A stretch of DNA of 64,000 nt from NCBI RefSeq assembly GCF_000378945.1, contig NZ_KB900539.1, positions 300,937 to 364,936 of the forward strand, read 5' to 3'. This DNA comes from Methyloversatilis universalis EHg5. Its GTDB lineage: Bacteria > Pseudomonadota > Gammaproteobacteria > Burkholderiales > Rhodocyclaceae. A program made the position numbers and the translations under genes. Every line of letters begins with the position of its first letter. The first letter of the stretch is position 1. Under the pieces are notes generated by a model. That model had not been told where the DNA came from, searched no databases, and saw nothing but the letters and a program-made list of their open reading frames with translations. Positions 6,956-15,211 of the stretch are shown here, in pieces.

Positions 6956-9327
6956 CAGCAGTGGCATCTAAGGCGGGAATGCTTGCACGCCTGCTTCCTC
7001 AGGTCAGATGCAGTCGAGTACCGGCGTTCGTTTCCTTTTCCGTCTTTGATTTCCAACGCAACCGTGATGCGGTACTGGAACGCATCCAGACGGAATTGCA
7101 GTGTGCGGCGGTCGTCGTGCGTTCTTCGGCCGTTGATGAGGATGGCAGCCTTTCATCCAAGGCCGGAGCCTATGATTCAGTGCTGGACGTCGATCTGCAG
7201 GACCGTGCCGCACTCACCGCAGCCATAGAGACGGTCATTGCAAGCTATGACCGTTGCGGTTCCGACGTAAGGGGGCGGGACGAAGTCATCGTTCAGGTCT
7301 TTCTCCGCAATACGGTGATGAGCGGCGTGGTGTTCACCCACGATCTCAATACCGGTGCTCCTTACTACGTCATCAATTATGACGACGTGTCCGGGCTGAC
7401 CAATACGGTCACTTCGGGCGGTGGCGAGTACGCCAACCGCACGCTCTGCATTCACCGCGGCGCCGCGGACGCGATCCGGTCGGAACGCTTCCAGCGACTG
7501 ATTGCCGCGGTGCAAGAACTGGAACAGCTGCTCGGCAGCCAGTTCCTCGACATCGAGTTCGCGCTCGATGAGGCGCTGCAGCCCTATCTGCTGCAGGTGC
7601 GCGCGATCACCACCCAGCCGAACTGGAACCGGGCGGTGGCCCGACGCATCGACGCCGAGCTGCGCGGCATCCAGACCTTCGTGCGCGAGCGTCTGCGTCC
7701 GGCGCACGGCGTGTTCGGTCACACCACCGTGCTTGGCCAGATGCCGGACTGGAATCCGGCGGAAATGATCGGTCGCGCGCCGCGTGCGCTCGCGCTGTCG
7801 CTGTACCGTACGCTGATCACCGACCATGCGTGGCGGCGCGCCCGCGCGAGCATGGGTTACGCCACGCCCTCCGGTCAGGCCCTGATGGTGTCGCTGGCCG
7901 GTCAGCCCTTCATCGATACCCGGCTCAGTTTTCATTCCTACCTGCCGGCGGATCTGCCGGCGACGGTCTCCGGCAAACTGGTCGATGCCTGGGTGGCGCG
8001 ACTGCGCGCGCATCCGGAACTGCACGACAAGATCGAGTTCGAGGTGGCCATCACCACCTTCAGTTTCGATGTCGACGACAAGCTCGACCGTCTGGTGGGC
8101 GATGCGCTGTCGGCCGACGAACGCCGGCTGTTCCGCGATGCGCTGCGCAGGCTCACGCTGCCGCTGCTGCGCGGTGAGGACGAGGGGGCGATCACCGCCG
8201 CGCTGGCGCGGGTGGACGCACTGGCCGCACAACGGCTGCCGGCGGCGGACAGCGGCCTGTGCGCACTGCTGCCGATGATCGAGGACTGCAGCCGGCAGGG
8301 CACCGAGCCGTTCGCGGTGCTGGCGCGCCACGGCTTCATCGCGCGCACCCTGCTGCTGTCGCTGGTGGCGCGCGGCGCGCTGTCCGCCGATGACGTGGCC
8401 CGCTTTCAGGCCGGCGTGCGCACCGTGGCCGGCGACCTGGTTGACGACATGCGGCGGCTACAGACCGGTGCGCTGGCCCGCGATGCCTTCATGCAGCGGT
8501 ACGGCCATCTGCGCCCCGGTACCTACGACATCCTGTCGCCGCGCTATGACCAGATGCAGGACTTCGCCACCTCCGGTGGCACGGCACAGGGCGAGCCGGG
8601 CGGGCATCCGTCAGCCTTTGAACCGGATGCCCGGCAGCGCGCCGCAATCGATTCGCTGCTGCGGGAGGAGGCGCTGGAGGGCATGGACTGCGATCGTCTG
8701 CTGGCGTACTGCGCGGCCGCGATCGCTGGCCGCGAGTACGGCAAGTTCGTGTTTACCCGCTCGGTCAGCGCCATGCTGGAACTGATCGCCGACTTCGGAG
8801 AGCGCCACGGCCTGAGCCGTGAGGAAATGTCGCATGTGCCGGTCGGCCCGCTGCTCGATGTTGCGCTGTGCAGTGCCGATGCATCGGTGGAGGAGCGCCT
8901 CCGCTCGATCGCGGAACGCGAAGCCGAGCGTCATGCACTCACCTCGGCGATCCGGCTGCCACAGGTGCTGTTCGATGAAGCCGGCGTGCATGTCGTGCCG
9001 TTTCAGGTCAGCCAGCCGAATTTCATCACCGGCCTCAAGGTGACCGCAGATCTGGTCTGCCTCGATGCGCGCCAGGTCGCTCCTGTGCTGGAAGGCCGCA
9101 TCGTGCTGATCGAGAACGCCGATCCCGGCTATGACTGGATATTCGCGCAGCGCATTGCCGGTCTGGTCACCAAGTACGGCGGCGCCAATTCGCACATGGC
9201 GATACGCTGCGCCGAGTTCGGCATTCCGGCCGCCATCGGCTGCGGCGAGCAGCGCTTCGAAGCTTTTCTGCAGGCCCGCCGGCTCAGTCTCGACTGTTCC
9301 GCCGGCCTGATCACCCCCTTGCACTGA
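6952..9327 (+). CDS. PEP-utilising-family ATP-dependent kinase, probable L-glutamine kinase (Cj1418-like)
   Basis: The 791-residue protein has an N-terminal ATP-grasp/PPDK nucleotide-binding domain (VVVRSSAVDEDGS at about 54-66). It ends with a swivelling phosphohistidine domain (TKYGGANSHMAIRC, His748). Campylobacter jejuni Cj1418 has this layout and phosphorylates the amide of L-glutamine, the first step of cytidine-diphosphoramidate synthesis. Homologues of the other three pathway enzymes lie within the next 4 kb, which is why I choose this over phosphoenolpyruvate synthase or rifampicin phosphotransferase. The domains alone do not decide the substrate. GAGGAG precedes the ATG, which overlaps the upstream stop. 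Base composition changes inside the gene near 7.4 kb. Confidence 0.72.
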   Translation: MTAVASKAGMLARLLPQVRCSRVPAFVSFSVFDFQRNRDAVLERIQTELQCAAVVVRSSAVDEDGSLSSKAGAYDSVLDVDLQDRAALTAAIETVIASYDRCGSDVRGRDEVIVQVFLRNTVMSGVVFTHDLNTGAPYYVINYDDVSGLTNTVTSGGGEYANRTLCIHRGAADAIRSERFQRLIAAVQELEQLLGSQFLDIEFALDEALQPYLLQVRAITTQPNWNRAVARRIDAELRGIQTFVRERLRPAHGVFGHTTVLGQMPDWNPAEMIGRAPRALALSLYRTLITDHAWRRARASMGYATPSGQALMVSLAGQPFIDTRLSFHSYLPADLPATVSGKLVDAWVARLRAHPELHDKIEFEVAITTFSFDVDDKLDRLVGDALSADERRLFRDALRRLTLPLLRGEDEGAITAALARVDALAAQRLPAADSGLCALLPMIEDCSRQGTEPFAVLARHGFIARTLLLSLVARGALSADDVARFQAGVRTVAGDLVDDMRRLQTGALARDAFMQRYGHLRPGTYDILSPRYDQMQDFATSGGTAQGEPGGHPSAFEPDARQRAAIDSLLREEALEGMDCDRLLAYCAAAIAGREYGKFVFTRSVSAMLELIADFGERHGLSREEMSHVPVGPLLDVALCSADASVEERLRSIAEREAERHALTSAIRLPQVLFDEAGVHVVPFQVSQPNFITGLKVTADLVCLDARQVAPVLEGRIVLIENADPGYDWIFAQRIAGLVTKYGGANSHMAIRCAEFGIPAAIGCGEQRFEAFLQARRLSLDCSAGLITPLH

Positions 9328-9338
9328 ACGGAAAAGAC

Positions 9339-9854
9339 ATGGTTGTCTGGCTGATAGGACTGTCCGGCGCCGGCAAGACCACGCTGGCCGAAACGCTGGT
9401 GGGCACCGTCCGCGCGCGCGGACGGCAGGTGGTGCTGCTCGATGGTGACCGGGTGCGCGAACTGTTCGGCAACGATCTCGGCCACGATCTCGACGGCCGC
9501 CGTCGAAATGCTGAACGCATCTGCCGCCTGTGCGCCTTCCTCGATGCCCAGGGCATCGACGTGGTGTGCGCTATCCTGTCCATCTTTCCGGAATCGCGCG
9601 AGTGGTGCCGCACGCATCTGCGGCAGTACTACGAGGTGTTCATCGACACGCCGATCGAGGTGCTGCGCCAGCGCGATTCCAAGGGCCTGTACGCACGCCA
9701 TGCGCGCGGCGAGATCCGCGATGTGGCCGGACTCGATCTTGAATTTCCTCGGCCGTCGTCGCCGGATCTGCTCATCGTCAACAATGGGTCGCTCGATGCG
9801 CTGCTGGCCCATGCGCCCGCCATCGCGGACCGCATCTGCGGAGCCGGCGCGTGA
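9339..9854 (+). CDS. APS-kinase-like kinase, probable cytidine diphosphoramidate kinase (Cj1415-like)
   Basis: The 171-residue protein has a P-loop at residues 7-15 (GLSGAGKTT) and the APS-kinase features LDGDRVRELF, RRRNAERICRL and CAILSIFPESREW. It lacks an ATP sulfurylase partner; no cysteine or sulfate assimilation gene lies nearby. In Campylobacter, the APS-kinase homologue Cj1415 phosphorylates the ribose 3'-OH of cytidine diphosphoramidate. With glutamine kinase, amidase and cytidylyltransferase homologues in the same run of genes, that role is the best fit. It overlaps the next gene by 4 bases (GTGA). Confidence 0.72.
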   Translation: MVVWLIGLSGAGKTTLAETLVGTVRARGRQVVLLDGDRVRELFGNDLGHDLDGRRRNAERICRLCAFLDAQGIDVVCAILSIFPESREWCRTHLRQYYEVFIDTPIEVLRQRDSKGLYARHARGEIRDVAGLDLEFPRPSSPDLLIVNNGSLDALLAHAPAIADRICGAGA

Positions 9855-10486
9855 ACTATCCGTATGCCGCCGAGAACCGGCTGGATGTGCCGCATGCCTA
9901 CATGTACGCGCCGTATGGCGGGCAGGATTTTCTTGCCGCCTATGCCGACGACCGCCGGGAGCGGCTTGCACGCCATCTGCAGGGTACGGACGGTCCGCCG
10001 CCGGGTGGGCTGAAGGACGCACTTGCCGCCGCGGCGCGCGCGCTTGCATCGGCACAGCGGCCGGACACCTTCTCGCCGGCTGAACCGACACCGCTGCAGC
10101 CGCTGCTGGCTGCGCTGCTCGGCGTGCTCGCCAGCGGCGACCCTGCGGCGGCGCAGCCGTGGCTGGTGCGGGTCATCCAGCGCTTCGAGGTGAGCAAGAA
10201 GCTGTATGCCGCTTATGCGCCGGGTTTCCGCAAGGGCGAGGGCGAGGCGCGCGATCCGGCGCGCTATGCCGAACTGGCGCTGTGTCTGGCGCTGGCACAT
10301 GCACTGTCCGGGCAGCTGCAGTATCTGAGCACGCTGCTCAAGCTGGTCGATCTGCTGCTGTCGCTCGATGCCGATGTGCTGCGCCAGGCCTGCCCGCCGG
10401 GCCTTCTGGCGCTGCTGGTGGCTGCCGAGCTCGACGCCGTTGCGGCGCTGGCCGCCGCACAGGGAGTGACCCTCGATGTCGCATGA
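9851..10486 (+). CDS. hypothetical protein within the phosphoramidate gene set
   Basis: I do not recognise this 211-residue protein. It starts with GTG overlapping the kinase stop and overlaps the next gene by 11 bases, so it is translationally tied to both. The N-terminus is aromatic-rich (NYPYAAENRLDVPHAYMYAPYGGQDF). The rest reads as alanine/leucine-rich helices, with a charged middle (FEVSKKLYAAYAPGF.KGEGEARDPARYAEL) that recalls alpha-helical repeat or terpenoid-cyclase-like folds. No signal peptide or clear membrane segment is seen. Its position suggests an accessory or transfer role in making or using the activated phosphoramidate. Confidence 0.6.
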   Translation: MNYPYAAENRLDVPHAYMYAPYGGQDFLAAYADDRRERLARHLQGTDGPPPGGLKDALAAAARALASAQRPDTFSPAEPTPLQPLLAALLGVLASGDPAAAQPWLVRVIQRFEVSKKLYAAYAPGFRKGEGEARDPARYAELALCLALAHALSGQLQYLSTLLKLVDLLLSLDADVLRQACPPGLLALLVAAELDAVAALAAAQGVTLDVA

Positions 10487-11201
10487 ATTCGGACTGATCG
10501 CTGCAGACACCTCGCGCACCCGCGCCTATCTGGCGGCGATGGAGCGGCGCAGACTGATGCCCGCCTGGGTGCTGCTGCTCGACGCCGACACGCCGGCCAC
10601 CATGCCGGGTCAGGCGGCTGCAGGCACCTCCGATGCGGTCGCCGACGCGGCCTGGCCGGAAGCGGATTTCGATCCCGCCGCACCGCTGCGTCCATGGCTG
10701 GAGCGGCTCGGGCTGCCCTGTGCGGTGTCCGGTTCGCGCGACATCAACGATCCGGCGGTGGTGGCGCTGATCGCGCAGTCCGCGCCGCAGGTGCTGGTCT
10801 ATTCCGGCTATGGCGGTGCGCTGCTGCGGGGTGAGGTGCTGGCCACCGGCAAGCGCTTTCTGCATGTGCACGGTGGCTATCTGCCCGAGTTCAAGGGCAG
10901 TACCACCAACTACTTCAGTCTGCTGGCAGAAGGGGCCATCGGTGCATCGGCGATTTTCCTGACCGCCGAGATCGACTGCGGCCCGGTCATCCGTCGCCGG
11001 CGCTTTGCCCCGCCGGCGCTGCGCACCCGCATCGATCACGTCTATGATTCGGCCGCCCGCGCGAGGGTACTGATCGATACGCTGGAAGCCTGGCGCCGCG
11101 ACGGCGACTGGACCTTCGAACTGCCGGACAATGCCGGTGGCGACACCTACTACATCATTCATCCGGTGCTCAAGCATCTCGCCATTCTTGGCGGACGTTG
11201 A
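10476..11201 (+). CDS. formyltransferase-family protein with altered active-site motif
   Basis: The 241-residue protein matches the formyl_trans_N fold: a Rossmann-like core, then FLHVHGGYLPEFKGSTTNYFSL and EIDCGPVI. In methionyl-tRNA formyltransferase and sugar N-formyltransferases the catalytic triad is Asn-x-His plus Asp. Here the Asn position reads His (His130-Val-His132), while the Asp is present (Asp167). It may use 10-formyl-THF to N-formylate an amino sugar, or it may have a different reaction. AGGGAG at 10461-10466 supports the ATG. It lies inside the phosphoramidate gene run. Confidence 0.65.
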   Translation: MSHEFGLIAADTSRTRAYLAAMERRRLMPAWVLLLDADTPATMPGQAAAGTSDAVADAAWPEADFDPAAPLRPWLERLGLPCAVSGSRDINDPAVVALIAQSAPQVLVYSGYGGALLRGEVLATGKRFLHVHGGYLPEFKGSTTNYFSLLAEGAIGASAIFLTAEIDCGPVIRRRRFAPPALRTRIDHVYDSAARARVLIDTLEAWRRDGDWTFELPDNAGGDTYYIIHPVLKHLAILGGR

Positions 11202-11244
11202 GCAAGCCGCCGGACGGACATTTCCGCAGAACCCTGGATCACAG

Positions 11245-12033
11245 ATGCGCATCACCTACCGAAGCCGCGGCGTGAAGGACTACTGGGCCTCCCGCTGGGC
11301 CGACATTCCGGCCGACAGCGCGATGACCAACGAGGGCGTGTACCCGCTGAAGTACGCGCTCCAGACCGTGCCGTCCCGCGACGGCGCCATTCTCGAGGCC
11401 GGCTGCGGGGCAGGGCGCATCCTGCGCTATTTCCACGAGCGGGGTTACGACATCACCGGCATCGATTACATCGATGTCGCGGTGGATAAGTTGCGTGAAG
11501 CCGATGCGACGCTCAAGGTCGAAACCGGCGACATCACCCGGCTACAGTACCCGGACGGCCGCTTCCGTTACGTGCTTGCCTACGGGCTCTACCACAATCT
11601 GGAGCACGGCCTGGACGCCGCCGTGGCGGAAACCTTTCGCGTGCTCGAACCGGGCGGGCGGGTGTGCGCGTCCTTCCGCGCCGACAACATCCAGACCCGT
11701 CTGACCGACGGGCTGGCCGACCGGCGTGCGCGCCGGAGCGGCAAGGCGGCGGGCACCGCCTTTCACAAGATGAACCTGACCCGCCGCGAGTTCGCCGCAC
11801 TGTTCGAGCGCGCGGGCTTCGTGGTCGAGTCGGTGTCGCCGGTCGAGAACATGCCCATCCTCTACAAGTTCGCTTTCTTCCGCGCGCGCACCCACAAGGT
11901 GTTCGACGAGAACCGCGCGCGTGCCGAGGGTTATCGCCTGTCCGGACTGGGCCAGCTGCTGCAGAACGCGCTGATGCGCTGTCTGCCCGACCAGTTCTGC
12001 AACATCTATGTGCTGATCGCCCGCCGCCCATGA
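11245..12033 (+). CDS. class I SAM-dependent methyltransferase, possible phosphoramidate O-methyltransferase
   Basis: The ATG at 11245 gives 262 residues and puts the conserved region at the N-terminus; upstream in-frame codons overlap the previous gene. Motif I is ILEAGCGAGRILRYF, followed by ITGIDYIDVAVDKL and a post-motif YVLAYGLYHNLEHG. In Campylobacter the methoxy-phosphoramidate clusters include methyltransferases (Cj1419, Cj1420) that supply the O-methyl group. This gene directly precedes and overlaps the amidase homologue by 4 bases, so the same role is likely but unproven. Methylation of a sugar is the alternative. Confidence 0.7.
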   Translation: MRITYRSRGVKDYWASRWADIPADSAMTNEGVYPLKYALQTVPSRDGAILEAGCGAGRILRYFHERGYDITGIDYIDVAVDKLREADATLKVETGDITRLQYPDGRFRYVLAYGLYHNLEHGLDAAVAETFRVLEPGGRVCASFRADNIQTRLTDGLADRRARRSGKAAGTAFHKMNLTRREFAALFERAGFVVESVSPVENMPILYKFAFFRARTHKVFDENRARAEGYRLSGLGQLLQNALMRCLPDQFCNIYVLIARRP

Positions 12034-12647
12034 GTGCCCGCCCGGTCGTCGCCATCAGCCAGCGGGTCGACCGCCTGACGGCGCGCGCGGAAAACCGCGA
12101 TGCGCTGGACCAGCGGCTCACCGGCTGGGTCGCCGCGCTGGGTGCGCTGGCGGTGCCGGTGCCGAACACGCTCGGAGATGATCTGCCGCACTGGCTTGAT
12201 GCGATGCGACCGACGGCCCTGCTGCTGTCCGGCGGCAACGACATCGGCGACAGCCCGGAACGTGACCGCACCGAAACCGCCTTGCTGCGGCACGCGGAGC
12301 TGGCCGGACTGCCGGTGCTCGGCATCTGCCGTGGCATGCAGATGATGGCGCATCACGCCGGTGGCGCGCTGGTGCCGCTGACCGGTCACGCCGGTACGCG
12401 CCACGCACTTCTCGGCGATCTGGCGGCATCCGGTGCGCTGCCGACCGAGGTGAACAGCTTCCACAACTGGGGTGTCGCTGCCTGCCCCCGGGACTACGCA
12501 GTGCTGGCCACCGCACCGGACGGAAGCATCGAGGCGATGCGTCACCGCACCCTGCGCTGGGAAGGCTGGATGTGGCATCCGGAGCGCGAGGCACCGTTCG
12601 GAGACACCGAACTGGCGCGTGCCCGACAACTGCTGACTGGAGAATGA
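12030..12647 (+). CDS. class I glutamine amidotransferase-like hydrolase, probable gamma-glutamyl-CDP-amidate hydrolase (Cj1417-like)
   Basis: The 205-residue protein belongs to the peptidase C26 group. A full triad is visible: Cys100 in LGICRGMQMM, and His183 and Glu185 in WMWHPERE. No synthetase domain is fused or adjacent, so it acts as a hydrolase. Campylobacter Cj1417 cleaves gamma-glutamyl-CDP-amidate to glutamate and cytidine diphosphoramidate and has this fold. The next gene is the matching cytidylyltransferase. A gamma-glutamyl-GABA hydrolase role is less likely because no polyamine genes are nearby. The start overlaps the methyltransferase stop (ATGA). Confidence 0.75.
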   Translation: MSARPVVAISQRVDRLTARAENRDALDQRLTGWVAALGALAVPVPNTLGDDLPHWLDAMRPTALLLSGGNDIGDSPERDRTETALLRHAELAGLPVLGICRGMQMMAHHAGGALVPLTGHAGTRHALLGDLAASGALPTEVNSFHNWGVAACPRDYAVLATAPDGSIEAMRHRTLRWEGWMWHPEREAPFGDTELARARQLLTGE

Positions 12648-12649
12648 GA

Positions 12650-13411
12650 ATGAAGGCTCTGATACTGGCTGCCGGTGAAGGTACCCGGCTGCGTCCCTAC
12701 ACGCTGGATCGCCCGAAATGCCTGGTCGAGGTCGAGGGCGTGAGCCTGCTCGACCGCCAGCTCGCGGTGCTGCGCAGCGAGGGGGTGGCCGACATCACGC
12801 TGATCGGCGGCTATCGCAGCGACATGCTGAAACGCCCGGGTCTGGGGCTCGAGCTGAATCCGCGCTATGCGGAAACCAATATGGTGTGGACGCTGTTCAG
12901 TGCCGAGTCGGCGCTGCAGGGCGATCTGGTGCTGGCCTATGGCGACATCGTCTATTCGCGCGACGTCCTGCGTGCGCTGCTGGCGTCGACCGCCGACATC
13001 GCGGTGACCATCGATCTGGACTGGGAGCAGTACTGGCGGGCGCGCAACGAGAACCCGCTGGACGATGCCGAAACCCTGCGCATGGACGCAGCCGGCCGCA
13101 TCATCGAGATCGGCCAGAAGCCGGTGTCGCTGGAACAGATCCAGGGCCAGTACATGGGGCTGATGAAGTTCTCGCCGCGTGGCCTCGACATCCTGCGTGA
13201 CACCTTCCATCGCGCCCGTGCCGCCGGCGCGCTGCGCGGCAAATCGCCGGAGAAGGCCTACATGACCGATCTGCTGCAGCTCATGATCGATGAGGGCAAT
13301 GCCCTGTCGGCGGTCAAGATGCAGGGCGGCTGGGTTGAGGTCGATACCGTGAGCGATCTGCAGTCGCCGGTCACGTGCGAGCGTCTTGCATGCATTGCGG
13401 CCGGTTTGTGA
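12650..13411 (+). CDS. nucleotidyltransferase, probable CTP:phosphoglutamine cytidylyltransferase (Cj1416-like)
   Basis: The 253-residue protein has the sugar-nucleotidyltransferase signature at its N-terminus (ALILAAGEGTRLRPYT, then RPKCLVEVEG) and DIVYSRDV and WVEVDT later. It resembles LicC-type cytidylyltransferases, which include both phosphocholine enzymes and Campylobacter Cj1416. No choline kinase or choline uptake gene is present, and three other phosphoramidate pathway homologues surround it. I therefore assign coupling of CTP to glutamine phosphate. The ATG at 12650 is preceded by GGAG at a good distance; one at 12644 overlaps the previous stop but is too close to that GGAG. Confidence 0.75.
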   Translation: MKALILAAGEGTRLRPYTLDRPKCLVEVEGVSLLDRQLAVLRSEGVADITLIGGYRSDMLKRPGLGLELNPRYAETNMVWTLFSAESALQGDLVLAYGDIVYSRDVLRALLASTADIAVTIDLDWEQYWRARNENPLDDAETLRMDAAGRIIEIGQKPVSLEQIQGQYMGLMKFSPRGLDILRDTFHRARAAGALRGKSPEKAYMTDLLQLMIDEGNALSAVKMQGGWVEVDTVSDLQSPVTCERLACIAAGL

Positions 13412-13423
13412 GGTGATATCCGG

Positions 13424-14125
13424 GTGAAGGCGGCGCTTGCGAAGTTTTTCTCTGATCGGTACGCCAACCGTACGGCGGTAGGCGCCAACCTGCTGCTGCT
13501 GGCCATGTACCGGTTCGCATACCCTTTTGCGCGTGTTCTCAGGGCATTGCGCCTGAGTCCGAATCAGATCACGACGCTGTCCCTCCTATCTGCGGCGCTT
13601 GCTGCGTACGCACTGACCTTACAGCTGGATGCCTGGTTCTATCTCTTCTGGGCTGGAGCAGTTCTGCTGGATTTCTGCGACGGCACGGTCGCACGCATGA
13701 CCGGAGAGATTCGGAAGACAGCTTTCCGCTACGATCACTCCAGTGACCTGGGCAAGATATTCCTCGTGATCCTGGGTTGTGGGTGCCGTTATGAATCGAC
13801 CCAGATCTGGGTGCTGTCGGCATCGGCCATTTTCTTCTTCATGTTCTACATGGTGATCAACCATGATCTGAGCGTTGCGCGTCAGCGCCGGAGCGACTCG
13901 GCTGCGGCGCAGCCTGACACCAGAATTGCGGCATCACCTCCTACGGTATCGTTCGTACAGTCCCTCAATGCCGCGCTGCTGACCATCAATGGGCACACCT
14001 TGCTGGTTTTCTTTCTTCTGCCGCTCGGTGAGAGTGGGGCGATTCTCGGACTGAGCTATTTTCTGATGCTCTCCGCGCTTCGCGCTGCGCGCTGCATCCA
14101 CATCATGCTCGGCTTGCCCAAATAG
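13424..14125 (+). CDS. CDP-alcohol phosphotransferase-family membrane protein
   Basis: The 233-residue protein has several hydrophobic segments and the family motif as DFCDGTVAR, eight residues, then AFRYDHSSD. All four aspartates are kept, but the usual glycine before the third is alanine. The family transfers a phospho group from a CDP-linked donor to an acceptor, releasing CMP. Located right after the CDP-amidate genes, it could move phosphoramidate to a lipid or glycan. A routine phospholipid or inositol role is the alternative. The GTG start follows the upstream stop by 12 bases. The gene is visibly less GC-rich than its neighbours. Confidence 0.75.
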   Translation: MKAALAKFFSDRYANRTAVGANLLLLAMYRFAYPFARVLRALRLSPNQITTLSLLSAALAAYALTLQLDAWFYLFWAGAVLLDFCDGTVARMTGEIRKTAFRYDHSSDLGKIFLVILGCGCRYESTQIWVLSASAIFFFMFYMVINHDLSVARQRRSDSAAAQPDTRIAASPPTVSFVQSLNAALLTINGHTLLVFFLLPLGESGAILGLSYFLMLSALRAARCIHIMLGLPK

Positions 14126-14161
14126 GCGATCCGCGGCGCTCTGCATGTTTCCGGTTCAACG

Positions 14162-15211
14162 ATGTCCGACAGCACTTCTCCACTGATATCCGTCTGCATT
14201 CCGACCTACAACGGTCACCCGTACATCGAGGCGCTGATCACCGAGCTGTTGAGCTCATCGCGCAGCGATTTCGAGATCGTGGTGTCGGACGACTGCTCGA
14301 CCGACGAGACCTGGGATTTCGTCGTTCGGGTCAGTCAGTCCGATCACCGTCTCCGGTGCTTTCGCAACGAGAACAATCTCGGCATGGACCGCAATTTCGC
14401 CGCTTGCGTGGCGCGCGCGCGTGGGCGCTTCGTGTGGCTGACCGGTCAGGACGACCGCCTGTTTCACGAGGGGCTGGATGCGATTGCGGCGATGATCCTG
14501 GCGCGTCCGGAACTCGATTTCCTGCACCTGAACTACACGCGGGTTGAAGAGGCCAAGAGCGACGGTGCGTCCATCCGGCCGGTAGCCGGCGATCAGCATG
14601 AGTTCGGCGTCGGGATAGACAGCTTTCTGGCCCGAACCGGCGGCTGGCTGCCCACCTTTCTTCCGCTGTTCGTGATGAAGAGGGCGCTCTGGGAGGGCGT
14701 GGACATCAGTCACTATTTCGGCACGTACTTCTGTCAGGTGGGGGCCTTCGTCGAGTCCTCGCGCGCGATCCGCTGGTGCCACCTGGACGGGAACTACGTG
14801 GTCGGACTGACGCCGGTCAATGGCTGGCAATTCAAGCCTTTGTCCTATGCTCGCATCGTTTTCGGAAACTACATCATGCTGGACCGTGTCGAGCGGCGTT
14901 GCGACTGGCTGGGGCCTGCGTTCATCCGGACGCAGTACCGGAAAATCTACGACCAGCTCGTGTACGTGCTCATCATGCTGAGTGCCTGCCGGCTCAGCGT
15001 GGATGCCCCTCTGCTGGAGGGCATGAAGCAGGCGGCCAGCCGCGTGCCGTATGTGAACCTGACGCTCAGACTGATGCTGCACATGCCGGCGCCGCTCGGG
15101 AAGCTTGCGGTCGTTCTGATCAAGGCGCGCCGGGTGCTCCGTCGATTCAGGTCCGGCATGCAATCAAGGTTGAGCACGCGTTCCGCTGCCCAGGGTGCGG
15201 GGTCGAGCTGA
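14162..15211 (+). CDS. family 2 glycosyltransferase
   Basis: The 349-residue protein begins with the GT-A/GT2 pattern ISVCIPTYNG, then FEIVVSDDCSTDETW and LTGQDDRLF (DxD-like). It should transfer a sugar from a nucleotide donor during repeat-unit assembly on the cytoplasmic side of the membrane. The C-terminal third is basic (RRVLRRFRSGMQ) and may contact the membrane. Donor and acceptor are not predictable. Its stop overlaps the asparagine synthase-like start by one base, so the two are probably co-translated. Confidence 0.85.
   Translation: MSDSTSPLISVCIPTYNGHPYIEALITELLSSSRSDFEIVVSDDCSTDETWDFVVRVSQSDHRLRCFRNENNLGMDRNFAACVARARGRFVWLTGQDDRLFHEGLDAIAAMILARPELDFLHLNYTRVEEAKSDGASIRPVAGDQHEFGVGIDSFLARTGGWLPTFLPLFVMKRALWEGVDISHYFGTYFCQVGAFVESSRAIRWCHLDGNYVVGLTPVNGWQFKPLSYARIVFGNYIMLDRVERRCDWLGPAFIRTQYRKIYDQLVYVLIMLSACRLSVDAPLLEGMKQAASRVPYVNLTLRLMLHMPAPLGKLAVVLIKARRVLRRFRSGMQSRLSTRSAAQGAGSS

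Noticed and set aside
9339..9854. Sulfate-assimilation APS kinase (CysC)
   Set aside because: No CysDN/CysH or sulfotransferase genes are nearby. The neighbours are those of Campylobacter cytidine-diphosphoramidate synthesis.
12650..14125. Phosphocholine decoration (LicC-type cytidylyltransferase plus CDP-alcohol transferase)
   Set aside because: There is no choline kinase, choline transporter or LicD transferase, while the amidase and two kinases fit the phosphoramidate route better.
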